Below are positions 33,098 through 42,641 of a stretch of 64,000 bases of DNA, one piece after another. A program made the translations under genes and the position numbers. The stretch comes from Prorocentrum cordatum (Eukaryota; Sar; Dinophyceae; Prorocentrales; Prorocentraceae), in contig CAUYUJ010014333.1 of assembly GCA_963575745.1 (NCBI GenBank), forward strand, positions 60,001 through 124,000, in the 5' to 3' direction. The stretch's first letter is position 1. Every line of letters begins with the position of its first letter. The notes beneath the pieces were generated by a model. It saw only the letters and a program-made list of their open reading frames with translations. It had not been told where the DNA came from and searched no databases.

Positions 33098-33290
33098 ATG
33101 CCCTCTTCCTCCTCCTTGCTCATCGTTCCGGTCCTCCTCCACCTCTTCCTCCTCTTCCTCCTCCGCCTCTTCCTCTTCATCCTCCTCATCCTCCTCATCC
33201 TTCCTGCTTATTCTCAGTCAATCCCGCCTCCCCCGCCCTCATCCCTCTCCGCCCCTTCCATGCATCCCTCCCTCCCTCTACCTCCGCTCT
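33098..33290 (+). repeat. (TCC)n/(CTT)n pyrimidine tract
   Basis: TCCTCCTCC..CTCTTCCTC repeats followed by CCCTCCCTCTACC. From 33300 to 34480 the sequence is unique. Apart from family D copy 4 I find no domain in any frame. Confidence 0.85.
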
Positions 33291-33921
33291 CCATCCCGGG
33301 GGCAGAGGGTGCCACTGAAGCCCAGCAATGCCGGCGTACAGGCGGCCTGTCACACCGTGACCGGCCATCGCTCATCTGCGCCTACACTTCGTCCGTATCG
33401 CTGAACCTATTCCCATCCTCACGGGGCCATAGCATCTCAGAGACACCATCCCACCACCCCAACTGGCGATAGGCCCCGCGAATGCCGGAGGGAACAGCCT
33501 ACATCCAATCTACGGGGGTAAATCGGCCAGTGTTGGAAGCGGCAGCTGGATGGGCCCCCCGGGAAAATCAATCAAGACGAGCGGGATCAATGCAAACACG
33601 CCCAAAAAAGACCCCAGACTCCTCCTGGGTCCATCTGAAGCAATTTTTCACGCCAAATCCGTGCTTGGCGGTCCCGGGGCCCGAAAAGGGTCCCCAGAGG
33701 TAGGACAAGGAAAAAGCCCTCTCGAACCTAGACCCTGAAACCTCCTCCCCTCCTTCCTGCTGGCAGTCATCACCAATGCTGGGCCACCTCAGCCCCCCAA
33801 GCTGGCTCCAAGTTAAAGGATGCTCACCTCACAGACCCGCTTGCTTCAGGGTCAGCACATTACAGAGCCGCTGACTGCTCTCGCCGCCATTCTCGCTTTG
33901 AAGGGACGCGCATGCAATCAC

Positions 33922-34010
33922 CTGGGCCTCTCCCAAGATGCGTTCTGGCTGAGATTTCAAAGCCAATCCAGCCGTGGTGACAAGGAATCTCCAGCTGTAT
34001 CGGTATCTGT
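33922..34010 (+). repeat. Dispersed element family D, partial copy
   Basis: GGCCTCTCCCAAGATGCGTTCTGGCTGAGATTTCAAAGCCAATCCAGCCGTGG... follows family D (1519-1620, 53104-53250) for about 80 bp and ends with an inverted TGTATCGGTATC. The left end is lost. Confidence 0.5.
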
Positions 34011-34479
34011 TCCTCCTGTGAAACTTCTCTTGCCACCCCGAATCCCCGCTGACTCAAAACACGGTGTCGCCACCGCACTGCCTGGGGGCCGCCCATCGAT
34101 GACCTTCAGACCGTGTGTTCGTGCCAATGTGTGCTTGTCCACAGGAAGCCCTTCAGAAAGATGCTGGCGGTGTTATGAGGGCTGGCACAGGCTGCGTACT
34201 ATCAGCGGAACTGAACGGGGCAACACACACTCTGGGCAGCGATTCGTGTCGTAATGACCCTGGCGTTGTTTTCTGTCAACGCGTAGATCGTTCAACCTGC
34301 TTGAGTGATGGGCTGTTTTTCGGTCGCTACGTCGTTCCATATTGGCCGATTCTGGGCCACTGGCGGCGGTCAACCTTGACACCCACGGCGGGGTTGCCGC
34401 CGCGTCGGCACGACACGAACCTGCCGTGACACACGTTCTGAGGATCGTCGACCCGAGCTCGCGCGGTCGCTCCGTGGGG

Positions 34480-34975
34480 CCGGAGGCGGCCAGAGGCTCT
34501 GAACTGGATGGACCCTGAGAAAAAAAGAGTCAAGATCGGCTTCAGGAACCCTCCTGGGGCCCATCTGGCCGCGCGCCCGTTTCCTGAAGCCGCTGGCGCC
34601 CGAGAACGGACCCTGGAGGCACACAGAGGCAACAGAGACCTTCGCGAGCCCCGAGCCTCGAACCAGTGCTCGCCAGAGGCCAGAGCCAGTGCTGGGCCAC
34701 CTCAGACCCCCAGCCAGCTCCCACCGGGCAGCGAAAAAACGCGCGCCTCCGCCGGCCGCGCCCGGCGTCCCGCTCCTGGCGCGCAGGGGCCTCGCGGCGG
34801 CTCCGGTCCTGCGGGCGCCCGCGCACTGGCGCGGCGGCGCCGACGGCCCCCACGATCGATCGGAAGATCGACCGGTTAAGCCGTCGTCGTCGTGTCGCCG
34901 CCTGGGCGTCGCGGCGGTTCCCGTCCTGCGGGCGCCCGCGCGCCGACGGCGGCGCTGGTGGCGGCGTCGGCAGCG
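34480..34975. other. GC-rich region with a ~40-bp direct repeat, no gene called
   Basis: GCGGCGG(C/T)TCC(G/C)GTCCTGCGGGCGCCCGCGC occurs at about 34793-34825 and 34910-34945, separated by GATCGATCGGAAGATCGACC. Overlapping long frames on both strands are Arg/Gly/Pro/Ala-rich and unconvincing. Confidence 0.5.
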
Positions 34976-35002
34976 CTGATCGACGACGGTCGGAGGAGGC
35001 GG

Positions 35003-35145
35003 AAACGGCATCGATACCGCTGCCTTTGCCTCGCTTTCGCGTTTTTGGGCCTCCTGGGAGGCCGCCGTCGCCACCGCTGGATTCGCCTCGAAATTTTGGC
35101 CAGAGCGCACCGACGAGGTCCGGGGAGAAGCGGTGTGGGTTCCTT
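35003..35145 (-). repeat. Dispersed element family D, copy 3 (inverted)
   Basis: Read on the minus strand: AACCCACACCGCTTCTCCCC, then GGTGCGCTCTGGCCAAAATTTCG, GGCGAATCCAGCGGTGGCGAC, GCGGCCTCCCAGGAGGCCC, AACGCGAAAGCGAGGC, ending GCAGCGGTATCGATGCC. The block order equals 53104-53250. The outer ends are inverted relative to each other. Confidence 0.65.
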
Positions 35146-35530
35146 TTGGTTTCGAAGGACCTCCCGTGGGAGAAGGTGCCCCTGGGCGGCGCGTGCAATC
35201 AGGGAAGGGCCAGTTGAGACAGCGGTAGTTGGCGCTCGTGGGTGGCCCTCGTCACCAAGACTGGAGGCAGCTCGGAAGACTGGTGCGATGGGCGAGGGGC
35301 CTGGGTACCCGATTTTGAGCTGCCGTTGTCTCAACTCGACCTGTTCAGAGCGAAAAACAGCGACGCCGATCCTTCGATTGCTTGCACGATGGGTCGGCGA
35401 CATCGACGGCGCTCGCGCACCGCCGTCGGCGATCGACACGGTAATAGTGGCCCTGGAAACGGGAAGTCGGTTAAACCTGGCATTTGATTATGAGAATGTT
35501 AGCCAACGTGGAACCCAAACAGTCGGCTCT

Positions 35531-35597
35531 TGCAGTCTATGCTGTGCAATATGTGTGGTGCAATGTATGCGATGCAGCCTACGTAATGCAAGATATC
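35531..35597 (+). repeat. ~17-bp TGTGGTGCAAT repeat cluster (family F)
   Basis: CTATGCTGTGCAATATGTGTGGTGCAATGTATGCGATGCAGCCTACGTAATGCAAG: four units of the repeat at 14450-14630. From 35145 to 35900 I see no gene otherwise. The GC-rich 35650-35880 block has only Arg/Gly/Pro frames. Confidence 0.5.
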
Positions 35598-35924
35598 CAG
35601 AGCCCCTATCCCTTCGATGAGACCCCAAGAGGCATCCATTAGGACTCTGACCCAAAACCAAGGCACGGTGGCGGAGCGTTGTCGTCGTCGTCATCGTCGT
35701 CAACGTCGCCCTCGTCGACGCTCCCCGCCGCCGCCGCCAGCCGGCGCCGGCGGGCGCCGGTGCCGCCCCCAAGGAGAGGGAGAGAGGAGAAGTACGGGAG
35801 GAGGGGGAGGGAGGGGGGCGGGGTTCGAACCCCTCCCCCTCCATCCAGGCGGGGGGGGGTCGGGTTCCAGACCCCCCCTCCAAGCGACCACAGAACGCGC
35901 TCTCTCTCAATGATCGGAACCTCC

Positions 35925-36032
35925 CCTCTTGGCGTGCGGAGCGTGGCAGGGGCAGCGCTGGAGGCGCCGCCAAAGGGGACCGGCGCCGATCCGAGAATCC
36001 GCGCAGGGCTTCGAAGTTTCATGTTCATGCAG
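35925..36032. repeat. Foldback element family A, partial copy
   Basis: The right arm CGGCGCCGATCCGAGAATCCGCGC (35980-36004) and flank TTCGAAGTTTCATGTTCATG are kept. The left arm is replaced, leaving GGCGTGCGGAGCG at the position of the usual GGCGCGCGGAGCG centre. Confidence 0.6.
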
Positions 36033-36059
36033 CCGTTCTTCTCGATTCTGAGGTGTGCC

Positions 36060-36240
36060 ACAGTAGGTGTCGACATCCGAACCCTGCCCCCACCAACCAT
36101 CGATTCTTCGGAATCGATGGAAGGTGAAGTAGTGTTCGGGTTTCGCCACGTGCTCGACGAACTCCGAACCCTGCCTCCGCCGCCCATCGAGTTGCCCGAA
36201 TCGTGGATCGACGAGGGGAGGGTTCGGATTCCGCCGCCGA
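36060..36240 (+). repeat. Two-to-three-copy ~60-75-bp repeat
   Basis: CCGAACCCTGCC(C/T)CC(A/G)CC(A/G)(A/C)CCATCGA begins units at about 36078 and 36166, with the inverted text GAGGGTTCGGAT near 36219. The presence of both senses suggests another foldback arrangement. Confidence 0.5.
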
Positions 36241-36323
36241 CACAAGAGCCTCCTAGACCCAGATGTACCTGTTTTGCAAACGAAACGTTTCAACAGTCTC
36301 AGCCTTATCGTGGACGCACTGAC

Positions 36324-36464
36324 CCGGGTCAATGCAAACCCTGGTCAGTCAGGCCTTGCAAGATCCTGCAGGATCCTGCGCGCTAGCCAGAGTCAATGCA
36401 CCCCTGGCTCTGCAGGATCCTGCAAGATCCAGTGCTCTGGCTGACCCGCGTTTGCATTGACCCC
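36324..36464. repeat. 141-bp perfect-stem hairpin element (E)
   Basis: GGGTCAATGCAAACCCTGGTC (36325 on) pairs with GACCCGCGTTTGCATTGACCC (to about 36463). Inside, GCAAGATCCTGCAGGATCCTGC pairs with GCAGGATCCTGCAAGATC. The nested symmetry spans the whole element with a loop near 36395 (GTCAATGCACCCC). No coding capacity. Could be a MITE, a foldback or a structured RNA. Confidence 0.75.
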
Positions 36465-36589
36465 GTCTCGAGGCTCCCGACCTCAGAGGGTGCGCCAGGC
36501 TCTGTTGCCTAGGGCCTTCGCCACCCAAGGCGACACCACCAGGGCTCCGAGAACCACTCCCCGTTCAACACCTGGCGCGCTGCTCTTCC

Positions 36590-37345
36590 TCCACGTGCCC
36601 GCTCCTTCCCCTCCCTCGTCCCAATCCTCCCTCCTCCTCCTCTTCCCTCCTCGTCCCTCTCACTCCTCCTCCTCCCCCCCGTCCTCTCCCTCCTCCCTCC
36701 TCCTCCCTCCCCGTCCTCCTCCTCCCTCCTCATCGTCCCTCTCTCGTCCCAATCCTCCCAATCCTTCCTCCTCCTCAGCGGGGCATCTTCATATTCGAAC
36801 CGACCCGCGGCGCCCACTGATGCCGCACTTCCTCCTCCTCCTCCTCCTCCTCCTCCTCCTCCTCCTCCTCCTCCTCTTTCCTCCTCTTTCCTCCTCGTCC
36901 TCGCCGTCCTCATCCTCCTCCTCGCCGTCCTCGAGGTTGTCCCTCTGGTCCTCCAGCCGCTTAATCTCGTCGTCGCGTTTGCCCAGCGTCGCACGGAGGC
37001 GCTTGGTCTCCCCGCGCTCCTGCCCGCGCGAGCGCGCGGGGCGGGCGAGGAGGCGGAGGGAGACCAGAGCAAACCCAGCATGCGTGAACGGTGCTGTAGT
37101 ACTCCCTCGCGTCCGAAGTCTCCTCCTCCTCCACTTCCTCCTCCTCCTCCTCCTCCTCCTCCTCCTCCTCATCCATAAACATCTTCCCAATACTTCATTT
37201 CCTTCCCCCGTCCCCTTCATCATCCTCCTCCCCCGTCATTCCTCTTCCTCCCGTTCTCCCTCCCTCCCTCCCTACTTCCCTCCGCTTCTTCCTTCCATTT
37301 TTCATTCCGTCCTTCCGTCCTTCCTTCCTTCCTTCGTCGAGCCGT
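36590..37345 (+). repeat. Pyrimidine-rich microsatellites: (TCC)n, (CCTT)n
   Basis: CTCCTCC tracts at 36590-36775, (TCC)n at 36830-36880 and 37115-37170, and (CCTT)n/(CCCTCC)n at 37200-37340. The unique insert at 36930-37110 has no recognisable domain. Confidence 0.85.
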
Positions 37346-38239
37346 CCGAGCCCCCCGAGCCTGACCCTGATGAGGCTCCAAGGCCAGGGGAGCCAGAAAC
37401 TAGCGATCCTCTGGACGGGTACGGGGCGGGTGACGGGTGGGAGGAGCATGCGGCTGCGAGTTTCTGGTGGCGTGGCTACATTTTGTTGCAAGCTGACGTC
37501 CTTGACCGCACTTCCCCTGTGTCGTCTGTTGTTTTCTGCCTCCGCTGCGGGACGGTATCGTCGGACGGCAAGCTTATGCCAAGGCTTGTGAACTGGTGCG
37601 GAAGCGAGCAGAGGAAGGCTGGAGGGTCTGACCAGTTGAGGCGAATTAAGAAAGGAGAGTTCCCGTTCCACCGCGCAGGGTGACTCACGCGAAGGTAGGA
37701 CGGCCCCACGGAGTTCTCCCGCAGGTCCGCGACTACTTGGAGACCCAGGCGGAGCTGCGGCCGCCCCCCGAGCCCCACCCCCAGGCCCGAAGAGTCGGGG
37801 TCGGAGGTTGTTGGGAGCAGGCGGACAGGCCGAGCTTTTGAGGGCGTTCGGGCTGTGCGAAGACGAGCTCGAGTATGTCCGAGACCTCGGCCGCCTCACC
37901 CTCGAGCGAGGCGATCCCGACAACGCCGATGAGTGCGAGTCGGGTGCCGACTTCGATTTCGGCCAATTTTGTGGGCATGACCAGGCGTTTATCGCAAACC
38001 CATACCATACCATACCCTCCCTCCCTCCCTCCTCCTCCTCCTCCTCCTCCTCCTCCCGGCGAGGCCCCAGGTCTCTGGAGAGCCCTGGGAAGCTTCCTGA
38101 GGCGTCACGAGGCCCAACGTCTTACCACAAATATGCGGAAACCTCTAATTTTCCGCTGAGCCGCTGCTCCTCCTCCTTTTCAGTGAACCCTTTCAGTGAG
38201 GGCTCTGAGCCGCGGCGGCGGCCGCCGCGGCGTAGCCCG
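37346..38239. other. Unique sequence with a short (TCC)n, no gene recognised
   Basis: (TCC)n at 38030-38058, preceded by CCATACCATACCATACC. Long frames on both strands lack motifs. A candidate plus-strand frame at 37808-38000 (acidic, LCEDELEYVRDLGRLTLERG) looks coding-like, but I cannot assign it. Confidence 0.35.
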
Positions 38240-39208
38240 TCAGTCCGACGGCCTGAGGTGGGCCCCGAACTGGTCCTCCTCGAACTTCTTTGCGACGGAC
38301 GCCCCTCCTTTGCTCGCGAGCTGGGGGGGCGCCCGACCTTCTCTAGCCGCTGGGCAGCTCGGCTGAGCTGGCGGCCCCCGCATGTTACACGGGGGGCGGG
38401 CCGTTCCCCCCTTCGGCCCGAGGGCTGGGGACGGCCTCGCCGCGGCGCACGGCGCGCCGCCTCCTTCGCTTTGCGTGAACTCCTCTGAGACGCCGTGCAT
38501 GCGGAGCGCCGCTTCTGAGGACCCTGCTCCTGTCCTCCTTGTGGGCGGCCCCCTCGCATTCACGATCTTCAGAGCTGTTGAAGACCCTGCTCCTGTCTTC
38601 CTTCCAGCTGAGGTTGTGGTAGGCTCACCACGCCTCGCTGCTGAGGACCCTGCTCCTGTCCTCCTTTCAGCGGGCTGGTCAAGTCGAGGTGGTGATTGCT
38701 GTTGATGAGGTGGAGGTTCTGGGGTTGCTTGTCTTTGCACTGCCCCGCAGCTGAGGACACTGCTCCTGTCCTCCTTTCTGCGGGCGTGCCTGCTGGAGAT
38801 TGGTTCTGGGGACCCTGCTCCGGTCCTCCTTTTCGGTGTCTCCAGGGCGTGCTCGTCGAGCCTCGCTGTTGAGGACCCTGCTCCTGTCCTCCTTTCAGCG
38901 GGCACAGTCATGATTGAGTCGTGCCGCACTGCTGAGGACCCTGCTCCTGTCCTCCTTTCAGTGGGCTGGTGGTATCGAGGTGGTGATGGTAGTTGGATGG
39001 GTGGTGGTTGCGGGGTGGGTGATCGGTCGGTGGTGGGCCCCACAGGTTGTGGATGGTCGTCTTGAGTGTCTATGGTAAGGTCGTAAGGAGGGCGTATTGT
39101 TGCTGGGGTTGTGGCGTGGGTTATGGGCGCACATGAGAGGCCTCCATGCACCGACTTCAAGTGGGGCTCGTGGCGGCCCCACCTCGTCCCGCTATGGCTA
39201 GGGGTCAC
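38240..39208 (-). CDS. Hypothetical protein with 21-residue RRTGAGSS repeats
   Basis: A 322-codon minus-strand frame. Seven repeat starts (plus-strand 38514, 38577, 38640, 38750, 38805, 38868, 38931) are spaced 63, 63, 110, 55, 63 and 63 bp. The 63-bp spacing is 21 codons, so most copies fall in one frame as P(A/T)ERRTGAGSS(A/T)AR plus a variable half (HDSIMTV, LDEHALE, GEPTTTS, KIVNARG). The 110/55 pair puts one copy out of frame. N-terminal to the repeats is a Pro/Thr/His-rich segment, C-terminal a basic Pro/Ala segment. No known domain, signal peptide or membrane segment. It may be a coding minisatellite or a repeat that is open by chance. Confidence 0.3.
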   Translation of the reverse strand: MTPSHSGTRWGRHEPHLKSVHGGLSCAPITHATTPATIRPPYDLTIDTQDDHPQPVGPTTDRSPTPQPPPIQLPSPPRYHQPTERRTGAGSSAVRHDSIMTVPAERRTGAGSSTARLDEHALETPKRRTGAGSPEPISSRHARRKEDRSSVLSCGAVQRQATPEPPPHQQQSPPRLDQPAERRTGAGSSAARRGEPTTTSAGRKTGAGSSTALKIVNARGPPTRRTGAGSSEAALRMHGVSEEFTQSEGGGAPCAAARPSPALGPKGGTARPPCNMRGPPAQPSCPAAREGRAPPQLASKGGASVAKKFEEDQFGAHLRPSD

Positions 39209-39599
39209 GGTGCCCTCGGTGGGGGCGAACCCCAGGCCTGGTGCTTGCTGCTGTCGTCGGTGGGGGATGTCTCGGCTGCCTTCTGCTTCGCCGCTTGGGC
39301 GATCGGGTAAGCTCCTCCTTCGCCATGGGGGTGGGGGGGGGGTGGCGAGCTAGGGCGGACCGCGGGGGCGCGGGTAGTGGCCGTCCTACCCCCCCCCCCC
39401 CTGCCCCTCACCATCCCCCCTGGTAGGCGCGGGCAGTACTCGTCCTGCCCCCCCACCCTTCGGGCCCGTCTCGAAGTTTGATCCTTGCCTCGCCAGGGCA
39501 GCGTTGACTTGTGGCGTGGTGTGGTAGGTCGTACCTTGGGTCGTGGGGTGTAGCTGGTCGGTGGTGCTTGGCAAGAGTGGAGTGGGTGTGTGATGCGGC
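39209..39599. other. No gene seen; 3' flank of LINE-2
   Basis: Two near-identical GGCGCGGG(T/C)AGT(G/A)(G/C)(C/T)CGTCCT(A/G)CC blocks (about 39370 and 39426), each beside a C-run, form a short direct duplication. Minus-strand frames stay open but are low complexity. Confidence 0.35.
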
Positions 39600-39639
39600 T
39601 CGCAAGTACCCGCTGACCTCTTGCACGAGCTGCCGCTGC

Positions 39640-40850
39640 CTTCAGCAATACTACAAACCGTGGCGACTTGTGCCTATCGCATTCGGGGCTTCCCCAGGAC
39701 TTGCGTCCGAACGCCTCTTGCAAAACTTGGCGACGCTGCCTGAGGTGTTTCCCACGCACCCGGGGCTTCCTCAGGACGTGCGTCCTGGCGCCTTTGAACT
39801 TGCCGTCGGTGACATTATTCGTGGCGTTCGTCTTCGGCATGAGGCGGCACTGCGTCCTCTCGTTCTATGTAGTAGGCGCCGTTGGTGTTCAGGTTCTGGC
39901 TGGTGGGAGCAGCGGTTGCGGTTCTGAGGCCCCATCCAGCCACAATGTTGCCGTCGAGCAGGTCGGCAATGGTGAAGTCGATCTCCTCTTCGTTTGCCGC
40001 GTGCATTATGTTGCGGAGGTCGTCGCGGGTGCCGTTGTCGAGGATCTGCATGGTGCTGTGGTGTCTCGTAGACGGTCGTTAGGTTGGCGATGTACCGATA
40101 TTCTGGGGTCTGTCGGATGATCGACTCGGCAGAGATGGCTGCTACGAATGGTACTTGGGTAGTGGTCGCCATGAAGATCATACGCAAGACCTCTCGTGTG
40201 ACGTTGTTGGCGGCGAATATCTCGTCGGCGATGGTTTCGGAGACTTGAGGCGTTCCCCAAGGTGCCTCTGGGGTGCGCCGCTTGCTTGCACTGCTGCCTA
40301 GAACGTCGGTTGCATCGTGTAGGTACCAGGTACGTCGTGGGAACTCTACGTAGATGGCCGCTACCTCGCCATGTAAGATCCTGCGTTGTGCTCGCCGAAG
40401 TACTGTCGGAAGTTCTGAGGTATGGCCATCGCTGGGGATGGCGATCTGCGTGCAGTCCAGTCCGCTGATGCTCGTGATCCCGTTGCTGGCCATGATCTGT
40501 TGGAGGACGGCGGCCTATCGAGGGCGGTCGGTGATGAAGACGATTTCTTGGCGCTCGGCTGGTTCTGCGGGCGAGCTCGCGGGTGGTCTGCTTGGCGATG
40601 GCTCGAGCCTGGCGAATGCTTTGGGTAGGACGGGCGACTTCTCGAGGAGAGGCAGCGGCGTGACGTCGCACGGGCAGGCTGGCTTGTCGCTGAAGGTTGG
40701 GGGTCGTCCTTGCTTCTTGTCGGCGCTTGTGGCCTCGGCGATGGCGGCGAGGTTATCTGCTATGTGCTGCTCCGTAAGAGGCTCCATCGTCTGGGCGCGC
40801 CAGGCATGCCAGGATTTGCGGCAACGGTGAGCCGCCGATAAGTGCTTGAT
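39640..40850 (-). pseudogene. LINE-2 uncharacterised C-terminal domain
   Basis: In the frame entered at 40850: SWHAWRAQTMEPLTEQHIAD, a Pro-rich spacer, EIVFITDRPR, TAG (40515-40517), then AVLQQIMASNGITSISGLD, TQIAIPSDGHTSELPTVLRR, EVAAIYVEFPRRTWYLHDAT, VSETIADEIFAANNVTREVL and VPFVAAISAESIIRQTPEY. After a shift near 40055 it goes on ILDNGTRDDLRNIMHAANEE, DFTIADLLDGNIVAGWGLRT and NTNGAYYIERE, and after another near 39830 as TNVTDGKFKGARTHVLRK-type basic text. About 350 residues, alternating hydrophobic strands and helices, clearly not RNase H. I do not know this domain. Confidence 0.5.
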
Positions 40851-41531
40851 GAGCCTCGGAGGAGTGGTGCTCGGTCTGGCAGCACCGGCACGCGGCACCT
40901 GTCGCCCAGGAGCGCGGGTCTTCATGGTCTGGACGGTCCCTGCCCATATGGATTAGCACGCCTTGTCTGGAGGCGACTCGGCCGCAGGCGTAGCAGACGT
41001 ACTTCTGGTTGTTCATGTCGTCGCAGAAGTCCGTCACTTCAGTTGTGTGATCTGCCGAGGTCATCAATATGTCCTTCTGAAGCTTGGCGCCTCGAGCTTG
41101 GTCGCGAGCGTGGAGAATGTATGCCTTCGAAGCTGCCTTCGCCGCGTTGGTGAATAGCTTCGGCTTCTGTCGGGCCCAGTTGATGATGCCGCGGTCGTGC
41201 TGGGTTTGGCTGGGCCACCTCTCTTTTGGTAGGTACGTGCGCAGGAAGTCGAAGTCTTGCTTGAGCTGGCGGCTCCATGCGCACTTTCGTTGGCGCTGGC
41301 CGTCGGGTAGCTGAAGTAGGACTGCTGGAGCATTACTCAGGAACCTGGGCAAGTATCGTCGCCACGCGATCGACTGGTGGGTGATGAAGTCGGGCACCCC
41401 TGGCTTGGCGATCGCCTCGGCCTCGGAGATGTGCTGGTCGGGCGAGTTGGTCTTGGGTGGTGAAGCTGCGACTCGGCATGGGCCCATGTACTTAGCGGAA
41501 ATGTGCTTCAGGTCCTTCTGGGTCAGGTTGT
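40753..41531 (-). pseudogene. LINE-2 post-RT region with zinc finger
   Basis: It continues from RT in the adjacent frame: AEAIAKPGVPDFITHQSIAW, a Trp/Arg/Lys-rich helical segment (WARQKPKLFTNAAKAA), then YVCYACGR...IHMGRDRPDH (first C-x2-C at 40984-40995). A second pair CRCC (40879-40890) is followed by H and, after a frame change near 40850, by LIKHLSAAHRC, giving C-x2-C...H-x5-H. Two Cys/His zinc fingers downstream of RT recall the nucleic-acid-binding CCHC/IAP finger found there in many LINEs. The stop near 40753 belongs to the shifted frame only. Confidence 0.6.
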
Positions 41532-42641
41532 TCAGACATGGCGGTTGTAGGTAAGCGTGGATGTCGAAAAAGAATGGACGCGCTTGACCCTGGCCTTCTT
41601 AGAGAGCTTCTTGCGGCGGAGGACCTGCTTCTCTAGAAGCCGAGCTGCACCAAGTGCACGGTTGACCCCCAGGCAGATCTCTGGCCCCATGACCCCGCCC
41701 GCCGAGATGATGGTACCGAGGGCCTTCTGTTGCGTTGCCAGCTGCACCTTGATAGCAAGTCCGTCCTGTTCTAGGTATGTGATGCCCTCCTTGGCTATCC
41801 GCTGTTTCTCCTGCTTGGCCCCCGCGCCGTAGTGCATGAGGATGGCCTTAGTCTTTTCAGGATGTGGCTTCAGTCCATGCTGGAATGCTGCTGTGCAGAG
41901 CCTGGCAGCTGCCAGAGCTGTCGCGTTGATCAGGTCGTTGGCGCTGGCGGTCGAGTTGTAGTCGGCGAGGTCGTCGACGAAGGACACGTTTCTGAGCGCG
42001 CTTCCTTCGTGAGGGGTTGGTGATAATAGAGGCTCGCTGCGTGCCTCAATCTCGTGTCCGCCTGTCTGCTGGCCGTGGGCCTCTTCCTCTCGAACTGCCT
42101 GGTCGATTGCCCTCAGCATGATGGCGAAGTGTATGTTGAAGGCGAAATCCGAGTATGGTACCCCAGGTCGGGTGCTGGTCCGAGGCGGCTGGTAGTGCCT
42201 TGCGCTCTTGGCTGTCGTCCAGTTGGAGGCGTGGTGATCTGCGATCATGTGGCAGAGCTGCTCGTCGTCGATGCGCTGGTTGTTGTAGGCGGGTTGCTGG
42301 AGTCGTTCCTTTAGAGCTGGTCTGATGAAGTCGGGAATGTCGATCCGTTCGATGAGCTCGTTGAGCTCATCAGCGGTGGTCGGCAATTGCATGCAGAATT
42401 CCCTGATTACGGAGTGGAAGGCCTCCCTGAGGTCCAGGAAGGTGATGCTGCATGATCTTGGTCTCCTCTGGCAGTCGCTGATGAAGGCGAGGCTGGTGTG
42501 AGTGATGAAATCCGTGGCCATCTTGGGTCGGGCGCCGCATTGGGTTGTTTCTAGTAGCTCCGGCAGCAGGCCCTTCACACGGGATCGGAGGAAGGTGCTG
42601 TGCATCTTGCCGATGGTGTTGTTGAGCAGGATGCCGCGGTA
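41532..42641 (-). pseudogene. LINE-2 reverse transcriptase
   Basis: From the TAA onward the frame reads ILLNNTIGKMHSTFLRSRV (RT fingers), TQCGARP, motif A TFLDLREAFHSV (about 42413-42448), motif B TRPGVPYSDFAFN, motif C VSFVDDLADY (41959-41988, both Asp present) and motif D GLKPHPEKTKAIL. The final thumb-like text ends YNRHV. The stop at 41532-41534 results from a missing base: one frame over, the text continues as NNLTQKDLKHISAKYMGP. All polymerase residues I would look for are present, so this copy was inactivated recently. It copies element RNA at the nick made by the endonuclease. Confidence 0.85.

Noticed and set aside
35820-35850. GGGTTCGAACCCC as a tRNA B box
   Set aside because: No A box, acceptor stem or cloverleaf could be built upstream; the word is a short palindrome in GC-rich DNA.
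36457-37683. 408-codon plus-strand ORF
   Set aside because: Two thirds is Ser/Leu/Pro from (TCC)n and (CCTT)n; the remaining tail has no domain and competes with an equally long antisense frame.
38500-38975. CRISPR-like array: ~33-bp repeats with ~30-bp unique spacers
   Set aside because: Spacing looks right for three units at a time, but repeats are imperfect, two gaps are 110 and 55 bp, no cas genes are present, and the surroundings are eukaryotic. A coding or non-coding minisatellite fits better.
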